Part shown: positions 37,217 to 46,847 of the stretch, piece by piece
Numbering within the stretch: position 1 is the stretch's first letter
How the letters are laid out: each line of letters opens with the position of its first letter
From: Thiofilum flexile DSM 14609
GTDB taxonomy: Bacteria; Pseudomonadota; Gammaproteobacteria; Thiotrichales; Thiotrichaceae
Assembly: GCF_000380185.1 (NCBI RefSeq)
Contig: NZ_KB904747.1
Coordinates: 62,001-126,000, forward strand
Reading direction: 5' to 3'
Length of the DNA: 64,000 nucleotides
Position numbers and translations under genes: made by a program
The notes under the pieces: model-generated
What the model was told of the DNA's origin: nothing
Databases searched by the model: none
Seen by the model: the letters and a program-made list of their open reading frames with translations, nothing else

Positions 37217-37929
37217 TCTGCTAAGGCCTCACGCTGCGTTTGCATGATCTGTTGAATACCCTTTTCAGCGAGGGCTAAGAGGGCATCTAGTTCATCACGG
37301 CGAAAGGCATGCCCTTCTGCAGTACCTTGGATCTCGATAAATTGCCCCGCTTCATTCATGACCACATTCATATCGGTTTCGGCGTTAGAGTCTTCTGCAT
37401 AGTCCAAATCGAGTACCGGTACGCCCTCGAAGATACCCACCGAAACCGAGGCGATTTGTCCATGTAGGGGATTACGTTTGATTTTGCCTTCTTGAGTGAG
37501 TTTGCTTATCGCATCACAAAGGGCAACATAGGCACCACTAATGGAAGCAGTACGAGTGCCCCCATCGGCTTGGAGGACATCACAGTCAATAGTAATCTGG
37601 ATTTCACCTAAGGCTTCTAAATCGACGATGGAGCGTAAAGCACGCCCAATCAGGCGCTGAATCTCCATCGTGCGTCCGCTTTGTTTACCCTTAGCAGCTT
37701 CCCGTTGGGTACGTGAACCCGTCGCACGGGGTAACATGCCGTATTCAGCGGTGATCCAGCCTTTACCTTTGCCCTTTAAAAAGGCGGGTAAACGCTCTTC
37801 AACACTGGCGGTACAGAGTACTTTGGTATTACCAAACTCTACTAATACCGAACCTTCAGCATGACAAGTATAGTGGCGCGTAAAGCGTACCGTGCGCAAA
37901 GTATCTGGGTTACGTCCGCTAGGCCTCAT
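37213..37929 (-). CDS. rph: ribonuclease PH
   Basis: A phosphorolytic 3' exonuclease that trims tRNA 3' ends. It starts with [12 protein letters not shown] and has [27 protein letters not shown] and [14 protein letters not shown]. The length, 238 residues, equals E. coli Rph. First gene of the rph-rdgB-gmhB operon, as in many gammaproteobacteria. Confidence 0.96.
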   Translation of the reverse strand: MRPSGRNPDTLRTVRFTRHYTCHAEGSVLVEFGNTKVLCTASVEERLPAFLKGKGKGWITAEYGMLPRATGSRTQREAAKGKQSGRTMEIQRLIGRALRSIVDLEALGEIQITIDCDVLQADGGTRTASISGAYVALCDAISKLTQEGKIKRNPLHGQIASVSVGIFEGVPVLDLDYAEDSNAETDMNVVMNEAGQFIEIQGTAEGHAFRRDELDALLALAEKGIQQIMQTQREALAE

Positions 37930-37997
37930 AGTTATTCTCTCACAGTAAATTCGAGGCCTGATTATACGGATCTATGCTTTAAGCGCCACCTTTAGTA

Positions 37998-38219
37998 TTA
38001 GTAAGCTAATGGACTGTAGGAGGTGCGATAAAATTGGGGTGGGTTAAAGGCGGGAGGTCCCGACATATGGCGTGGTGCATCGGCACTAGGATAATTGCCT
38101 GCTGCGTTAGCATTAAGGGGGTGGGCATTATTACCCCCTAGAGCAGGCATAGAGTTGCTACAACCTGCTAGGGAAAAGAGCAGCGTAACACTCAATAGAG
38201 ACAAGGTAAAAAGTCTCAT
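37998..38219 (-). CDS. small lipoprotein, unknown function
   Basis: 73 residues with a clear lipoprotein signal (LFSLAGC, Cys at about residue 20) followed by a Pro/Asn-rich, low-complexity tail. It resembles tiny outer-membrane lipoproteins but has no known family. A terminator for gpmI lies just upstream, so it needs its own promoter in the 38220-38260 stretch. Confidence 0.6.
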   Translation of the reverse strand: MRLFTLSLLSVTLLFSLAGCSNSMPALGGNNAHPLNANAAGNYPSADAPRHMSGPPAFNPPQFYRTSYSPLAY

Positions 38220-38260
38220 GGCGACCTCATCGTTATTCTTATTATTAATTAAATTGGGTT

Positions 38261-38293
38261 AAAACGTATCTTAGCGAGCTTTGCTAAGATACG
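38261..38293 (-). terminator. terminator of gpmI
   Basis: CGTATCTTAGC (38265-38275) and GCTAAGATACG (38283-38293) form an 11-pair stem with a seven-base loop; TTTT follows on the minus strand. It lies 37 bases after the gpmI stop. Confidence 0.75.
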
Positions 38294-38329
38294 CCGAATT
38301 AACCGATAGACGAGGTAGGGTAAAAATGA

Positions 38330-39880
38330 TCAATAAGCTGCGGGTGCGCCTGTAACTGGCTCTAACAATAAGCTGCGTCCTTGAATCGTGGACGGCTGCT
38401 CTAAGCCCATGAGTTGTAATACGGTTCCTGCAATATTACTTAACCCCCCACTAGTTGATAAACGCCAATGTTGTTTGTCGATAACCAAACAAGGCACTGG
38501 GTAAACGGTATGCTGAGTATTAGGTTCGCCGGTTAAAGGATCGGTATACTCATCACAGTTACCATGATCAGCCGTTAAAATCACCGAATAGTCATTTTTT
38601 ACCGCACAATCGAGTACGCGCCCCACTTCACGATCCAGCACTTCAACGGCTTGAATCACCGCAGCCGGTACAGCAGTGTGACCCACCATATCACCATTGG
38701 CAAAGTTCACCACAATAAAACTATGCTCCCCTTGATCTAAGGCCGCACACACCGCATCCGCAACTTCTGGTGCGCTCATTTCTGGTTTAAGGTCGTAAGT
38801 TTCGACTTTAGGTGATGGGATCACTAGACGCTCTTCACCAGCATAAGGCTCTTCTTTGCCACTATTAAAAAAGAAAGTGACATGCGCATATTTTTCAGTT
38901 TCAGAGCAATGGAATTGTTTTAAACCCGCTTGGCTAATCACATCGGCTAGATTCGTGCTCGCACGTTCAGGTTGATACATCACTAAAGCAGGGAGTTGAT
39001 TATCATAGAGCGTCATAGTGACTAACTTGACTGGCTTAAACTCACCCCGATCAAAATGCTTAAAATCAACACTCGCTAAAGCATCAGAGGTTTCACGCGG
39101 ACGATCATTACGGAAATTAAAGAACAAAACCGGATCAGCACTTTGAATTAATTTCCCACCTTGAATAATACGCGGCTTAATAAATTCATCGGTTTCATCC
39201 GCTGCATACGCATCTTCAATCGCAGCCGTACCTGAGCGTACCGGTACACCCATACCGCGTACTAAACCGTCCCAAGCGACTTTGACGCGCTCCCAACGTT
39301 TATCCCGATCCATTGCATAAAAACGTCCGGTTACGGTCGAGAGTACACCCTTATTTTGAGCTAAGACGGCTTCTACACGCTCAATAAAACCTAAGGCCGC
39401 TTTAGGTGCTGTATCACGCCCATCGGTAATAGCGTGTACCGATGCGGTGACCCCGTGCTGATGACAGAGCTGTATGAGAGCTGCTAAATGATTAATATGA
39501 CTATGTACACCCCCATCAGAGAGTAAGCCAATTAAATGCAGGGGGCGGTTTTCTAATTTAGCGTAGTTTAATGCCGTGAGTAGGGCATCGTTTTTAGCCA
39601 GTGTACCGTCCTCAATCGCATCATCAATGCGTACCAAGTCCTGCTTTAAAATCGAACCACAGCCTAGGGTCAAATGACCTACCTCTGAGTTACCCATTTG
39701 ACCATCCGGCAAACCGACGGCACGACCGGACGCTTGCAAAGTAGTATGGGGGTATTTGCCAAAGTATTCGTCAAGCTTAGGGGTATTGGCTTCATACACA
39801 GCATTATATTTTTTGCTGGGATTCACTCCAAAGCCATCAAGGATAATCAATAGGGTTTTACGGCGTGGTACGGTATTCAT
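38330..39880 (-). CDS. gpmI: 2,3-bisphosphoglycerate-independent phosphoglycerate mutase
   Basis: A manganese-dependent glycolytic enzyme. The catalytic Ser is in DGQMGNSEVGHL. LIILDGFGV at the N-terminus and TADHGNCDEY near the C-terminus carry metal ligands. The length is 516 residues, as in E. coli GpmI (514). It follows tatC by eight bases, an unusual neighbour, and may be read from the his-tat operon. Confidence 0.96.
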   Translation of the reverse strand: MNTVPRRKTLLIILDGFGVNPSKKYNAVYEANTPKLDEYFGKYPHTTLQASGRAVGLPDGQMGNSEVGHLTLGCGSILKQDLVRIDDAIEDGTLAKNDALLTALNYAKLENRPLHLIGLLSDGGVHSHINHLAALIQLCHQHGVTASVHAITDGRDTAPKAALGFIERVEAVLAQNKGVLSTVTGRFYAMDRDKRWERVKVAWDGLVRGMGVPVRSGTAAIEDAYAADETDEFIKPRIIQGGKLIQSADPVLFFNFRNDRPRETSDALASVDFKHFDRGEFKPVKLVTMTLYDNQLPALVMYQPERASTNLADVISQAGLKQFHCSETEKYAHVTFFFNSGKEEPYAGEERLVIPSPKVETYDLKPEMSAPEVADAVCAALDQGEHSFIVVNFANGDMVGHTAVPAAVIQAVEVLDREVGRVLDCAVKNDYSVILTADHGNCDEYTDPLTGEPNTQHTVYPVPCLVIDKQHWRLSTSGGLSNIAGTVLQLMGLEQPSTIQGRSLLLEPVTGAPAAY

Positions 39881-39888
39881 AGTTCTGC

Positions 39889-40983
39889 TTAGGTCTTGTC
39901 TACATCATTAGGTAAATTAGGATTGTGAGCGGCATGTTCGGCTTCTAGCTTAGCTTGCTCAGCAGCAATACGGGCCATTTCAGCATCCATTTCCTCATCG
40001 GTTAAGGGTCTGAAGGTATCGTCTGTTTTTGCGGCAGGGGACGCTTCTGGCGCGTGACTAGATTTAAGATCTTCTACTAAGTATTGATCATCCTCCCATA
40101 AAGTACTGGCAGCAGCAGCGCTTGCAGTAGCAGTAGCAGTCGCCATCGTTGTGGCAGGGCTAGCAGTATTAGCAGAGCTTGCCTCAGTATCTTGCTGAGT
40201 TTTTGCCTGCTCAAACTGATCCTTTGCAACTCTGAAACGTTCAATATGCTTTTCAAAAACGCGGCTCAGTAATAATCCTAACTCAAATAGCATCCAAATC
40301 GGTACAGCCATTAAAATTTGTGAGACTACATCCGGTGGAGTCAGGAACATAGCAATCACAAATGCACCCACAATAATATAGGGACGCGCTTTAATTAAAG
40401 CATCAACACTCACCACACCCATACCGATCAATAAAATAGTCGCCACGGGTGTTTCAAAGCTCAAACCAAAGGCTAGAAACATAGCCACGGTGAAATCTAA
40501 ATAACTGGCAATATCGGGGGCTGGATTCACATTACTCGGCGCAAAGGCCACCGCTGCCCGCGCAATCATGGGGATTACCACAAAATAGGCAAAGGCTATC
40601 CCTATATAAAATAACGATACACTAGAGACTAAGAGGGGAGTAATGAGTCGTTTTTCATGCTCATACAGTCCAGGCGCTATAAATCCCCACACTTGATAAA
40701 AGGTATAAGGCAAGGTGACTAGAAAGGCGACTAATAAAGCTAATTTAAAGGGAATTAAAAAGGGGGACGCCACACCAACTGCAATCAGCTTTTCCCCAGC
40801 GGGTAATTGCTGAATCAGGGGGGTAGACAGAATATTATATAAATCTTGCGCAAAGGGAGTGAGACAGATAAAAACCGCCCCCACTACCATAACTATACGT
40901 AAGAGCCGATCACGTAACTCCACCAGATGCTCTAAAAAGCCACCGAGCATAGTTGCCGAAGAAGAAGGTTCAGGACTTGTCAT
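39889..40983 (-). CDS. tatC: Sec-independent translocase TatC with long C-terminal extension
   Basis: The receptor subunit for twin-arginine substrates, with six membrane helices. The N-terminal [17 protein letters not shown] and the loop [13 protein letters not shown] are family hallmarks. The core ends near residue 245. About 115 more residues form an Ala/Thr/Glu-rich, charged cytoplasmic tail ([35 protein letters not shown], which is likely helical). E. coli TatC has 258 residues, so the tail is extra. It overlaps tatB by 14 bases. Confidence 0.94.
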   Translation of the reverse strand: MTSPEPSSSATMLGGFLEHLVELRDRLLRIVMVVGAVFICLTPFAQDLYNILSTPLIQQLPAGEKLIAVGVASPFLIPFKLALLVAFLVTLPYTFYQVWGFIAPGLYEHEKRLITPLLVSSVSLFYIGIAFAYFVVIPMIARAAVAFAPSNVNPAPDIASYLDFTVAMFLAFGLSFETPVATILLIGMGVVSVDALIKARPYIIVGAFVIAMFLTPPDVVSQILMAVPIWMLFELGLLLSRVFEKHIERFRVAKDQFEQAKTQQDTEASSANTASPATTMATATATASAAAASTLWEDDQYLVEDLKSSHAPEASPAAKTDDTFRPLTDEEMDAEMARIAAEQAKLEAEHAAHNPNLPNDVDKT

Positions 40984-41254
40984 AGGGTTCTAATTCCTTG
41001 CGTACCTCGGCTGTTTTTTCATTCATCATAATCTTTAAATTACGCAGCTCCTCTTCTTGCTTGGCAAGCATGTCACGTAGCTCATCAGCCCGGAGTTCAT
41101 GCTCAATATCCGCTTTGCTTTTAGCTACAAAGCGTTTAATACGCCCTATCCAGCCACCTATGGTACGAGCAACAGTGGGTAAACGTTCGGGGCCGATGAC
41201 TAATAATGCGACTATACCAATGACCAGCATTTCGAGGAAGCTGCTTTCAAACAT
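40970..41254 (-). CDS. tatB: Sec-independent translocase TatB
   Basis: 94 residues: a membrane helix at residues 5-20 ([20 protein letters not shown]), then an amphipathic helix and a charged tail. E at residue 8 and the GPERLP hinge mark TatB. It is shorter than E. coli TatB (171). It sits between tatA and tatC in the usual order. Confidence 0.93.
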   Translation of the reverse strand: MFESSFLEMLVIGIVALLVIGPERLPTVARTIGGWIGRIKRFVAKSKADIEHELRADELRDMLAKQEEELRNLKIMMNEKTAEVRKELEPYDKS

Positions 41255-41262
41255 GATCTATC

Positions 41263-41517
41263 CTAAGATACTTTGTCTTTTTGAGTGGCTTGACTGTCGA
41301 TAACTCGTCCTTCCGCATTCGGTGTTTGAGGCGGTAATTGGCTATTAGCCGTATTAGTCGGTTGCTCGTCTTTAGCATCATCGCCATCTTTTACTGCTTT
41401 GCGGAAGTTTTTAAAGGCTTCCCCTAGATCGCCGCCCATATTGCGGAGCTTTTTAGTACCAAAGAGCAAAATGACAATAACTAAAATAAGAACCAGTTGT
41501 AAGGGACTAAAGTGCAT
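41263..41517 (-). CDS. tatA: Sec-independent translocase TatA
   Basis: 84 residues: a membrane helix ([18 protein letters not shown]) with the FG hinge, then the amphipathic helix [18 protein letters not shown] and an Asp/Pro-rich tail. Forms the pore ring. AmiC (18446) is one likely substrate. It follows hisE with a 12-base gap, a common gammaproteobacterial junction. Confidence 0.94.
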   Translation of the reverse strand: MHFSPLQLVLILVIVILLFGTKKLRNMGGDLGEAFKNFRKAVKDGDDAKDEQPTNTANSQLPPQTPNAEGRVIDSQATQKDKVS

Positions 41518-41529
41518 AATGAAATCCTT

Positions 41530-41853
41530 TTAGTGGGGTGGGCGTTGGCTTTTTTCTTCCAAGCCCGATAAGCCAAACCGACGCGCTAATTCATTTAATA
41601 CCGCATCAGGATGTAAATTCTGTTGTGCTAATAATACTAAGGTATGAAACCATAGGTCGGCTACTTCATACACGATTTTATCCGGTACGCCATCTTTAGC
41701 CGCCATGACGGTTTCCGTCGCTTCCTCACCAATTTTCTTGAGAATGCTATCTAGACCTTTATGGTAGAGGGAGGCAACATAAGAGCTATCTTTATCAGCC
41801 CCTTTGCGTTGCTCTAGTACATCCGCTAAGGCGGTCAAAATCGATTCATTCAT
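41530..41853 (-). CDS. hisE: phosphoribosyl-ATP pyrophosphatase
   Basis: Second step of histidine synthesis. The 107 residues have the MazG-like pattern [16 protein letters not shown] and [10 protein letters not shown]. It is HisE alone, with no HisI cyclohydrolase domain. The ATG at 41853 is preferred to the TTG two codons upstream. It lies 24 bases after the AAA+/M41 gene and before tatA. Confidence 0.94.
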   Translation of the reverse strand: MNESILTALADVLEQRKGADKDSSYVASLYHKGLDSILKKIGEEATETVMAAKDGVPDKIVYEVADLWFHTLVLLAQQNLHPDAVLNELARRFGLSGLEEKSQRPPH

Positions 41854-41877
41854 AGTCAAAGCTCATACCTATCCCGT

Positions 41878-43755
41878 TTAATGACCTTGTACAGCAGCTA
41901 ATTTCGCATCATAAGTAGGAATATGTAAGTGACCTTCGGGTTTAACTTCCACACTAATGCCATGCTGAGCCGCTAAGTCAGCCGTTACTGAGCTATCTAA
42001 CTGCCCTTTTTGGGCTAATTGTAAGGATAAGCTTTGTAATAGCAGAATATGACGACTCAATAGCTCACGGGTCTCACTAACTAACCGCATCATCATTTTT
42101 TCTACGTCCATATCGGTCACATCACGATTCATCGTATAAGCATGATGATCTAGGGTGTAGGTCGCTTGAAACTCATCATCAAAACCGTATTTACGCACAT
42201 AGTCGAGAGCCAATACCGTTGCTTGTTCACGATCATTTTCGCGCCCCGTTGAAGCATCTAGGGAGCCAAAAATAATTTCCTCAGCTAAACCACCGGCGAG
42301 ATAGACCTTGATCATATCCAGTAGGGTACGTTTAGTACGATGGATTTGATGGGGGAAAGTAAAGCCCCCCGAATAGCTACTTGCTACCTTACTTTGTAAT
42401 TGTAAGGGAACTAGACCAAACAACACCATATAGACTACCGCATGCCCTGATTCATGCACACTAATATTAGCCACCGCCGCTTGTTGATTCGTTTGGCGAA
42501 TTTTATCAATGCGGCCTGAGTACGCATAGGAGAAGTCTGTATCGCCGACCTTAGCCTCAATCTTTTGCTCTGCTTCATTAAAGTGCAGATAGATTGTGGT
42601 TTCACCATGCGTCAACGCATGTAACAGCATTTTAGAGAGATTCATTTCTAAAATATCGGTCACACTCGAAAAGACTGGGCGCACCCCTTGTACCGGAAAT
42701 ACACCATTCCGATAAATCAAGCGAGCAATACTGTCATCTAAGGTCAATTGCACCCCAGTATGCTCGAAAGTTTCGCGGCAAACCCGCTCAATCTCACGTT
42801 GAATCAGCGTCTCAAAGTCTTGTTTTCTAAGACTTGGGTAGATCAGATGAATATTACCAAACCGCGCGACTTGTTCGGGGCGGAATTTATTCATCAGCGC
42901 TTCTTTTACATCCATGAGCGTCACCTTAGTGGTGAAGGCATGGAAAATATCCGCATCCACATCCGCTTCCGAGGCTTGAGTCGCCATATGGAAAGCATCA
43001 TCTAAATTACCTGAAATCAGAATCAGGGTTTTAGAGTGATTAATCGGTTCGTAAATCGCTTTTTGCCGCTTAGCAGACATGACTAAATCGACCATTTCGT
43101 CTTCTGTCATGTCGATGAGGTCTTCAACATTCGCATCTAAATTCAGCGCTTTGCGTAATTCCAAGGCTTCCCACATGCTTAAATAGACGGTTTCTTCTTC
43201 AACCTCTTCGCCTTTATTGCGTTTACGTTGAGTCTCTTTACGGCGTTGGAAGTAACCCATGAGGAAGTTGTCTAGATTATCGCGGTGCTTTTTAGACAGG
43301 CGACCATCAGACAGTAGCTCCCAAAAATCCATAAACTTGGTTTGGCCTAAAGGCTTACCATCAGTATCAATAGTGTTGAAGCGCTGAATTTCATCAAATA
43401 GCACAATAGCAGGCTTACCATCATGTAAGTCATGGCTATCTAGTACGGATGAAATAGAGGAGTGCCACAGTGTTTCGTCCACATTCGATAGCTCTACTTC
43501 TACAAAACGATCTTGGAAATGAAGGCTTTTTACGAGTTTACGCACGAGATCGGTTTTACCAACACCCGTCATACCCCAGAGATTGACAATCACGGGGCGT
43601 TTGAGCAGGTCGGGGATTAAGTACCACACCTGGATATAATCCACCAGGTCGTCAATAATCTTATCAATCCCCACAAAATGTTGTTTGAGGACGGTTTTAG
43701 CTTCCTCTAGTTTTGCTTTGCGTTCTGCAATCAGTTGGCGATCTAATTTGAGCAT
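41878..43755 (-). CDS. AAA+ (Clp-type) ATPase fused to an M41 (FtsH-type) zinc protease domain
   Basis: 625 residues, no membrane helix. The N-terminal AAA+ module has Walker A GMTGVGKT (61-68), Walker B IVLFDE (to D121-E122), sensor 1 ILISGN (245-250), an arginine-finger region FRPEQVARFG (291-300) and sensor 2 GVRP (357-360). This order and the C-terminal small domain resemble ClpA/ClpB/ClpX, not FtsH. A charged insert fills about residues 150-230. The protease part begins near 425: HESGH at 434-438 is the zinc motif, AGGLAEEIIFGS (487-498) and TGRENDRE with candidate third ligand D508 follow FtsH. It lies 23 bases from hisF and 24 from hisE, so it is in the his operon. A soluble energy-dependent protease is the natural reading; substrates are unknown. 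Confidence 0.85.
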   Translation of the reverse strand: MLKLDRQLIAERKAKLEEAKTVLKQHFVGIDKIIDDLVDYIQVWYLIPDLLKRPVIVNLWGMTGVGKTDLVRKLVKSLHFQDRFVEVELSNVDETLWHSSISSVLDSHDLHDGKPAIVLFDEIQRFNTIDTDGKPLGQTKFMDFWELLSDGRLSKKHRDNLDNFLMGYFQRRKETQRKRNKGEEVEEETVYLSMWEALELRKALNLDANVEDLIDMTEDEMVDLVMSAKRQKAIYEPINHSKTLILISGNLDDAFHMATQASEADVDADIFHAFTTKVTLMDVKEALMNKFRPEQVARFGNIHLIYPSLRKQDFETLIQREIERVCRETFEHTGVQLTLDDSIARLIYRNGVFPVQGVRPVFSSVTDILEMNLSKMLLHALTHGETTIYLHFNEAEQKIEAKVGDTDFSYAYSGRIDKIRQTNQQAAVANISVHESGHAVVYMVLFGLVPLQLQSKVASSYSGGFTFPHQIHRTKRTLLDMIKVYLAGGLAEEIIFGSLDASTGRENDREQATVLALDYVRKYGFDDEFQATYTLDHHAYTMNRDVTDMDVEKMMMRLVSETRELLSRHILLLQSLSLQLAQKGQLDSSVTADLAAQHGISVEVKPEGHLHIPTYDAKLAAVQGH

Positions 43756-43778
43756 GTAATCCGTTCTTGTAATGAGTG

Positions 43779-44552
43779 TTATAGGCGCATTTCAATGCCT
43801 TGCTCGGCCATAAATGCTTTTGCCTCACCGATAGTATGTTGCCCAAAGTGGAAAATACTGGCGGCTAATACCGCATCCGCTTTTCCTGTTAAAATACCAT
43901 CAGCTAAATGCTGGAGTGATCCCACACCTCCTGAGGCTATGAGGGGGACATTGACGCGCTCATTCAGCGCCTGCATTAATTCTAGATCAAAGCCGCTCTT
44001 TGTTCCGTCTCGATCCATGCTGGTGACGAGTAATTCCCCTGCACCGAATTCAACCATTTTTTCCGCCCAAGCTAGCGCATCAATGCCTGTACCTTTACGC
44101 CCGCCGTGGGTGAAAATTTCCCATTTTAAGGGTTCATCAGGGGCATTAACTCGTTTGGCATCAATCGCTACGACAATACATTGCGAACCAAAATAGTCAC
44201 TAGCTTCACGGACAAAGTCGGGGTTAAAAACAGCCGCTGTATTAATAGACACCTTATCTGCGCCCGCGTTTAACATGCGACGAATATCATCTAGTTTCCG
44301 AATCCCGCCCCCTACGGTGAGAGGGATGAATACTTGAGAGGCGACTTGTTCAACCATATGGGCCATGGTTTCACGATCATCAGAACTCGCGGTAATATCT
44401 AAGAAGGTAATCTCATCGGCCCCCTCGCGATTATAACGGGCTGCAATTTCAACCGGATCACCCGCATCACGAATCCCGACAAAGTTCACCCCTTTCACCA
44501 CACGTCCATTATCGACATCTAGGCAGGGAATAATACGTTTAGCTAAACCCAT
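43779..44552 (-). CDS. hisF: imidazole glycerol phosphate synthase, cyclase subunit
   Basis: A TIM-barrel cyclase that takes ammonia from HisH. The 257 residues begin [21 protein letters not shown]; the phosphate loops are [10 protein letters not shown] and IASGGVGS, and catalytic Asp residues are in CLDVD and VVAIDAK. It starts three bases after hisA ends. hisH is not in the window. Confidence 0.97.
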   Translation of the reverse strand: MGLAKRIIPCLDVDNGRVVKGVNFVGIRDAGDPVEIAARYNREGADEITFLDITASSDDRETMAHMVEQVASQVFIPLTVGGGIRKLDDIRRMLNAGADKVSINTAAVFNPDFVREASDYFGSQCIVVAIDAKRVNAPDEPLKWEIFTHGGRKGTGIDALAWAEKMVEFGAGELLVTSMDRDGTKSGFDLELMQALNERVNVPLIASGGVGSLQHLADGILTGKADAVLAASIFHFGQHTIGEAKAFMAEQGIEMRL

Positions 44553-44555
44553 GAT

Positions 44556-45293
44556 TTACCCCTTTAGACTGTCAACGTAGCGTTGTGCTTCAGCAAGATT
44601 AATCGTACCTTCGTAAATCGAACGGCCTAAAATCGCACCCATGACACCTTTATCCTCGACCGCACAGAGTGCACTAATATCATTCATATTCGTGACTCCA
44701 CCAGAGGCAATGACGGGGATACTAATGCTTTGAGCAAGTGCTGCGGTTTCAGCCACATTCACACCCTGCATCATGCCATCGCGGGCAATATCGGTGTAGA
44801 CAATGGCACTAACGCCCGCTTGTTCAAATTGTTTAGCCAGCTCAATGGCAGAAACGTGTGAAACCTCCGCCCAGCCATCAGTTGCCACCATGCCATTTTT
44901 AGCATCAATACCGACAATGATATGGTTGGGGAATTGCTGACATACTTCAATGACAAATGTCGGGTCTTGTACGGCCTTAGTACCAATAATACAGTACTGC
45001 ACTCCAGCCTCGATATACGCTTGAATGGTGGCTGCATCACGGATACCACCCCCGATTTGGACGGGAATATGGGGGAAGCGGGCCGTAATTTGCTTAACGA
45101 CCTCGCCATTCACTGGCTTACCCTCAAAGGCACCATTTAAATCCACCAGATGTAAGCGACGTGCGCCCTCGTCTACCCAGCGTGCTGCCATATCGACAGG
45201 GCTATCGGAGAATACGGTTGAGTCATCCATACGTCCTTGGCGTAAACGCACACATTTACCATCTTTAAGATCAATGGCGGGAATTAACAGCAT
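44556..45293 (-). CDS. hisA: phosphoribosylformimino-5-aminoimidazole carboxamide ribotide isomerase
   Basis: TIM-barrel isomerase before HisF. It opens [20 protein letters not shown] (catalytic Asp 8), and has [21 protein letters not shown] and IASGGVTN. The length is 245 residues. It appears to be the first his gene of this segment: upstream at 45376 lies an unrelated gene on the same strand with an 82-base gap. Confidence 0.97.
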   Translation of the reverse strand: MLLIPAIDLKDGKCVRLRQGRMDDSTVFSDSPVDMAARWVDEGARRLHLVDLNGAFEGKPVNGEVVKQITARFPHIPVQIGGGIRDAATIQAYIEAGVQYCIIGTKAVQDPTFVIEVCQQFPNHIIVGIDAKNGMVATDGWAEVSHVSAIELAKQFEQAGVSAIVYTDIARDGMMQGVNVAETAALAQSISIPVIASGGVTNMNDISALCAVEDKGVMGAILGRSIYEGTINLAEAQRYVDSLKG

Positions 45294-45375
45294 GAGCTAA
45301 TCCTTTTAAAGCGAGAGTAACTAATAGAACGTGCATCCTACCTGAAAATAGTATTAACGTCATGAAGTGACTGCA

Positions 45376-46470
45376 TTAGGGCATTAACTCAATCCGGTAT
45401 AAACCGCCATTCGTCTCATCGGTTAATACATATAAATAGCCATCTGGCCCTTGTTGCACATCCCGAATTCGTCCGATTTGTCCTTCTAAATAGCGCTCTT
45501 CCTTAGTGACTTTATTACCTTGCATCACTAAGCGTGCCAATAGTTCAAATTTGAGCGAGCCTACTATTAAACTGCCTTGCCACTGGGGATAACGGTTGCC
45601 GGTGTAAAACACCATACCGGAGGGGGCAATTGAGGGAACCCAATAATAGACGGGGTCAATAAAGCCTGCTTTATGATGAGGTCCAATAGTGCCACCGCCG
45701 TATTCTTCGCCATAGGTAACGATAGGCCAGCCGTAGTTAGCGCCTTTTTGAATCCGGTTTACTTCATCGCCCCCTTGTGGGCCGTGTTCATGCGTCCAGA
45801 GTTCGCCGGTTTGTGGATGGATAACGGCTCCTTGTTGATTGCGATGTCCGTAGCTATAGATTTCGGGTTTAGCGTTGGGGGTATTCACAAACGGATTATC
45901 AGCTGGAATAGAGCCATCATCTTTGAGGCGAATGAGGCTCCCTGAGTGATTAGAGAGGTCTTGTGCATTATCTCGTTCTCCACGTTCGCCTAGGGCTAGA
46001 TATAAATAACCTTGGCGGTCAAACACAATACGCCCACCAAAATGGACAGGGCCATTGGATTTTTGGTCGGCTTTAAAGAGTTCTTGTACCTCGGTTAGTT
46101 GCCCATTTTGATATTTACCGCGTGCCAGGTGAGTGCTGTAGCCGCCTTGTCCTGATCCGGTATAAGACCAATAGAGCCAATGGTTGTTAGCAAACTGCGG
46201 ATGAAGTGCTAACCCTAGCAAACCTCCTTGTCCATAGGCACGAAAAGGGAGGAGGCCTTGCACCGGTTGAGGTAGGAGTTTGCCGTTTTGAATACGGCGT
46301 AATTGCCCATTGCGCTCGGTTACTAAGATTTCACCATCGGATAGAAAGGCCACGCTCCACGGGTGATTCAAGCCAGTCACTATAGGTTTGGCGGTGAGTT
46401 TAAGGGTTTCAGCATGGGCGAATAGTGGTAGACACAATAAGGTAAAGATTAGGATTAGGCGATGCATCAT
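45376..46470 (-). CDS. PQQ-dependent aldose sugar dehydrogenase-like protein
   Basis: A periplasmic beta-propeller of the soluble glucose/aldose dehydrogenase family (E. coli YliI type). The signal peptide is at residues 1-20 (LFAHAE). Family stretches include GLNHPWSVAFL, GGLLGLALHPQF, HFGGRIVFD, LALGERGERDNAQDL, HRNQQG and IAPSGMVFY. The length is 364 residues. No pqq synthesis genes are in the window. Two palindromes for the divergent hip locus lie upstream. Confidence 0.9.
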   Translation of the reverse strand: MMHRLILIFTLLCLPLFAHAETLKLTAKPIVTGLNHPWSVAFLSDGEILVTERNGQLRRIQNGKLLPQPVQGLLPFRAYGQGGLLGLALHPQFANNHWLYWSYTGSGQGGYSTHLARGKYQNGQLTEVQELFKADQKSNGPVHFGGRIVFDRQGYLYLALGERGERDNAQDLSNHSGSLIRLKDDGSIPADNPFVNTPNAKPEIYSYGHRNQQGAVIHPQTGELWTHEHGPQGGDEVNRIQKGANYGWPIVTYGEEYGGGTIGPHHKAGFIDPVYYWVPSIAPSGMVFYTGNRYPQWQGSLIVGSLKFELLARLVMQGNKVTKEERYLEGQIGRIRDVQQGPDGYLYVLTDETNGGLYRIELMP

Positions 46471-46550
46471 AGGCTCCTAAGCAGATAGTTAGAGAGCTAA
46501 GTGTAGCGCTTTGGATCTTAGGGTGGGATAAAGCCTTAAATTTCTTGTTA

Positions 46551-46608
46551 TGATGAATATATTCATCAATACTAGCCAATAAGCCGATTTTGATAGATAT
46601 ATTCATCA
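46551..46608 (+). promoter_or_regulatory. paired operator-like palindromes before hipB
   Basis: TGATGAATATATTCATCA (46551-46568) is a perfect 18-base palindrome. TGATAGATATATTCATCA (46591-46608) repeats it with two changes, 40 bases downstream, and its last base is the A of the hipB ATG. The layout equals that at 31735-31792, with a different sequence, and fits autorepression by the HTH protein. Confidence 0.65.
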
Positions 46609-46847
46609 TGTTAGAAACCCTTAGCCACACGATTCGTCAAGCCCGCCGCGCTCAAGGCTTAACTCAACAGCAATTAGCCAACCTTTGTGGTTTAGATCGA
46701 ACCACCATTGGAGCCTTAGAGCGGAATAACTACCCTGATCTAGGTATTCGCAAAGTAGAAATGGTGCTGAATATATTAGGCAAAGAGCTTTGTAGTCGTG
46801 ATAGAAGCCTACCGACCTTAGATGAGTTGCGGGGCATTTATGGCTGA
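46608..46847 (+). CDS. hipB: HipB-like XRE-family HTH antitoxin
   Basis: 79 residues with HTH QARRAQGLTQQQLANLCGLD (about residues 11-30) and TTIGALERNNYP, the recognition part. The ATG at 46608 fits better than the TTG at 46590, which lies in the operator-like repeat. It overlaps the hipA start by eight bases. Confidence 0.86.
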   Translation: MLETLSHTIRQARRAQGLTQQQLANLCGLDRTTIGALERNNYPDLGIRKVEMVLNILGKELCSRDRSLPTLDELRGIYG

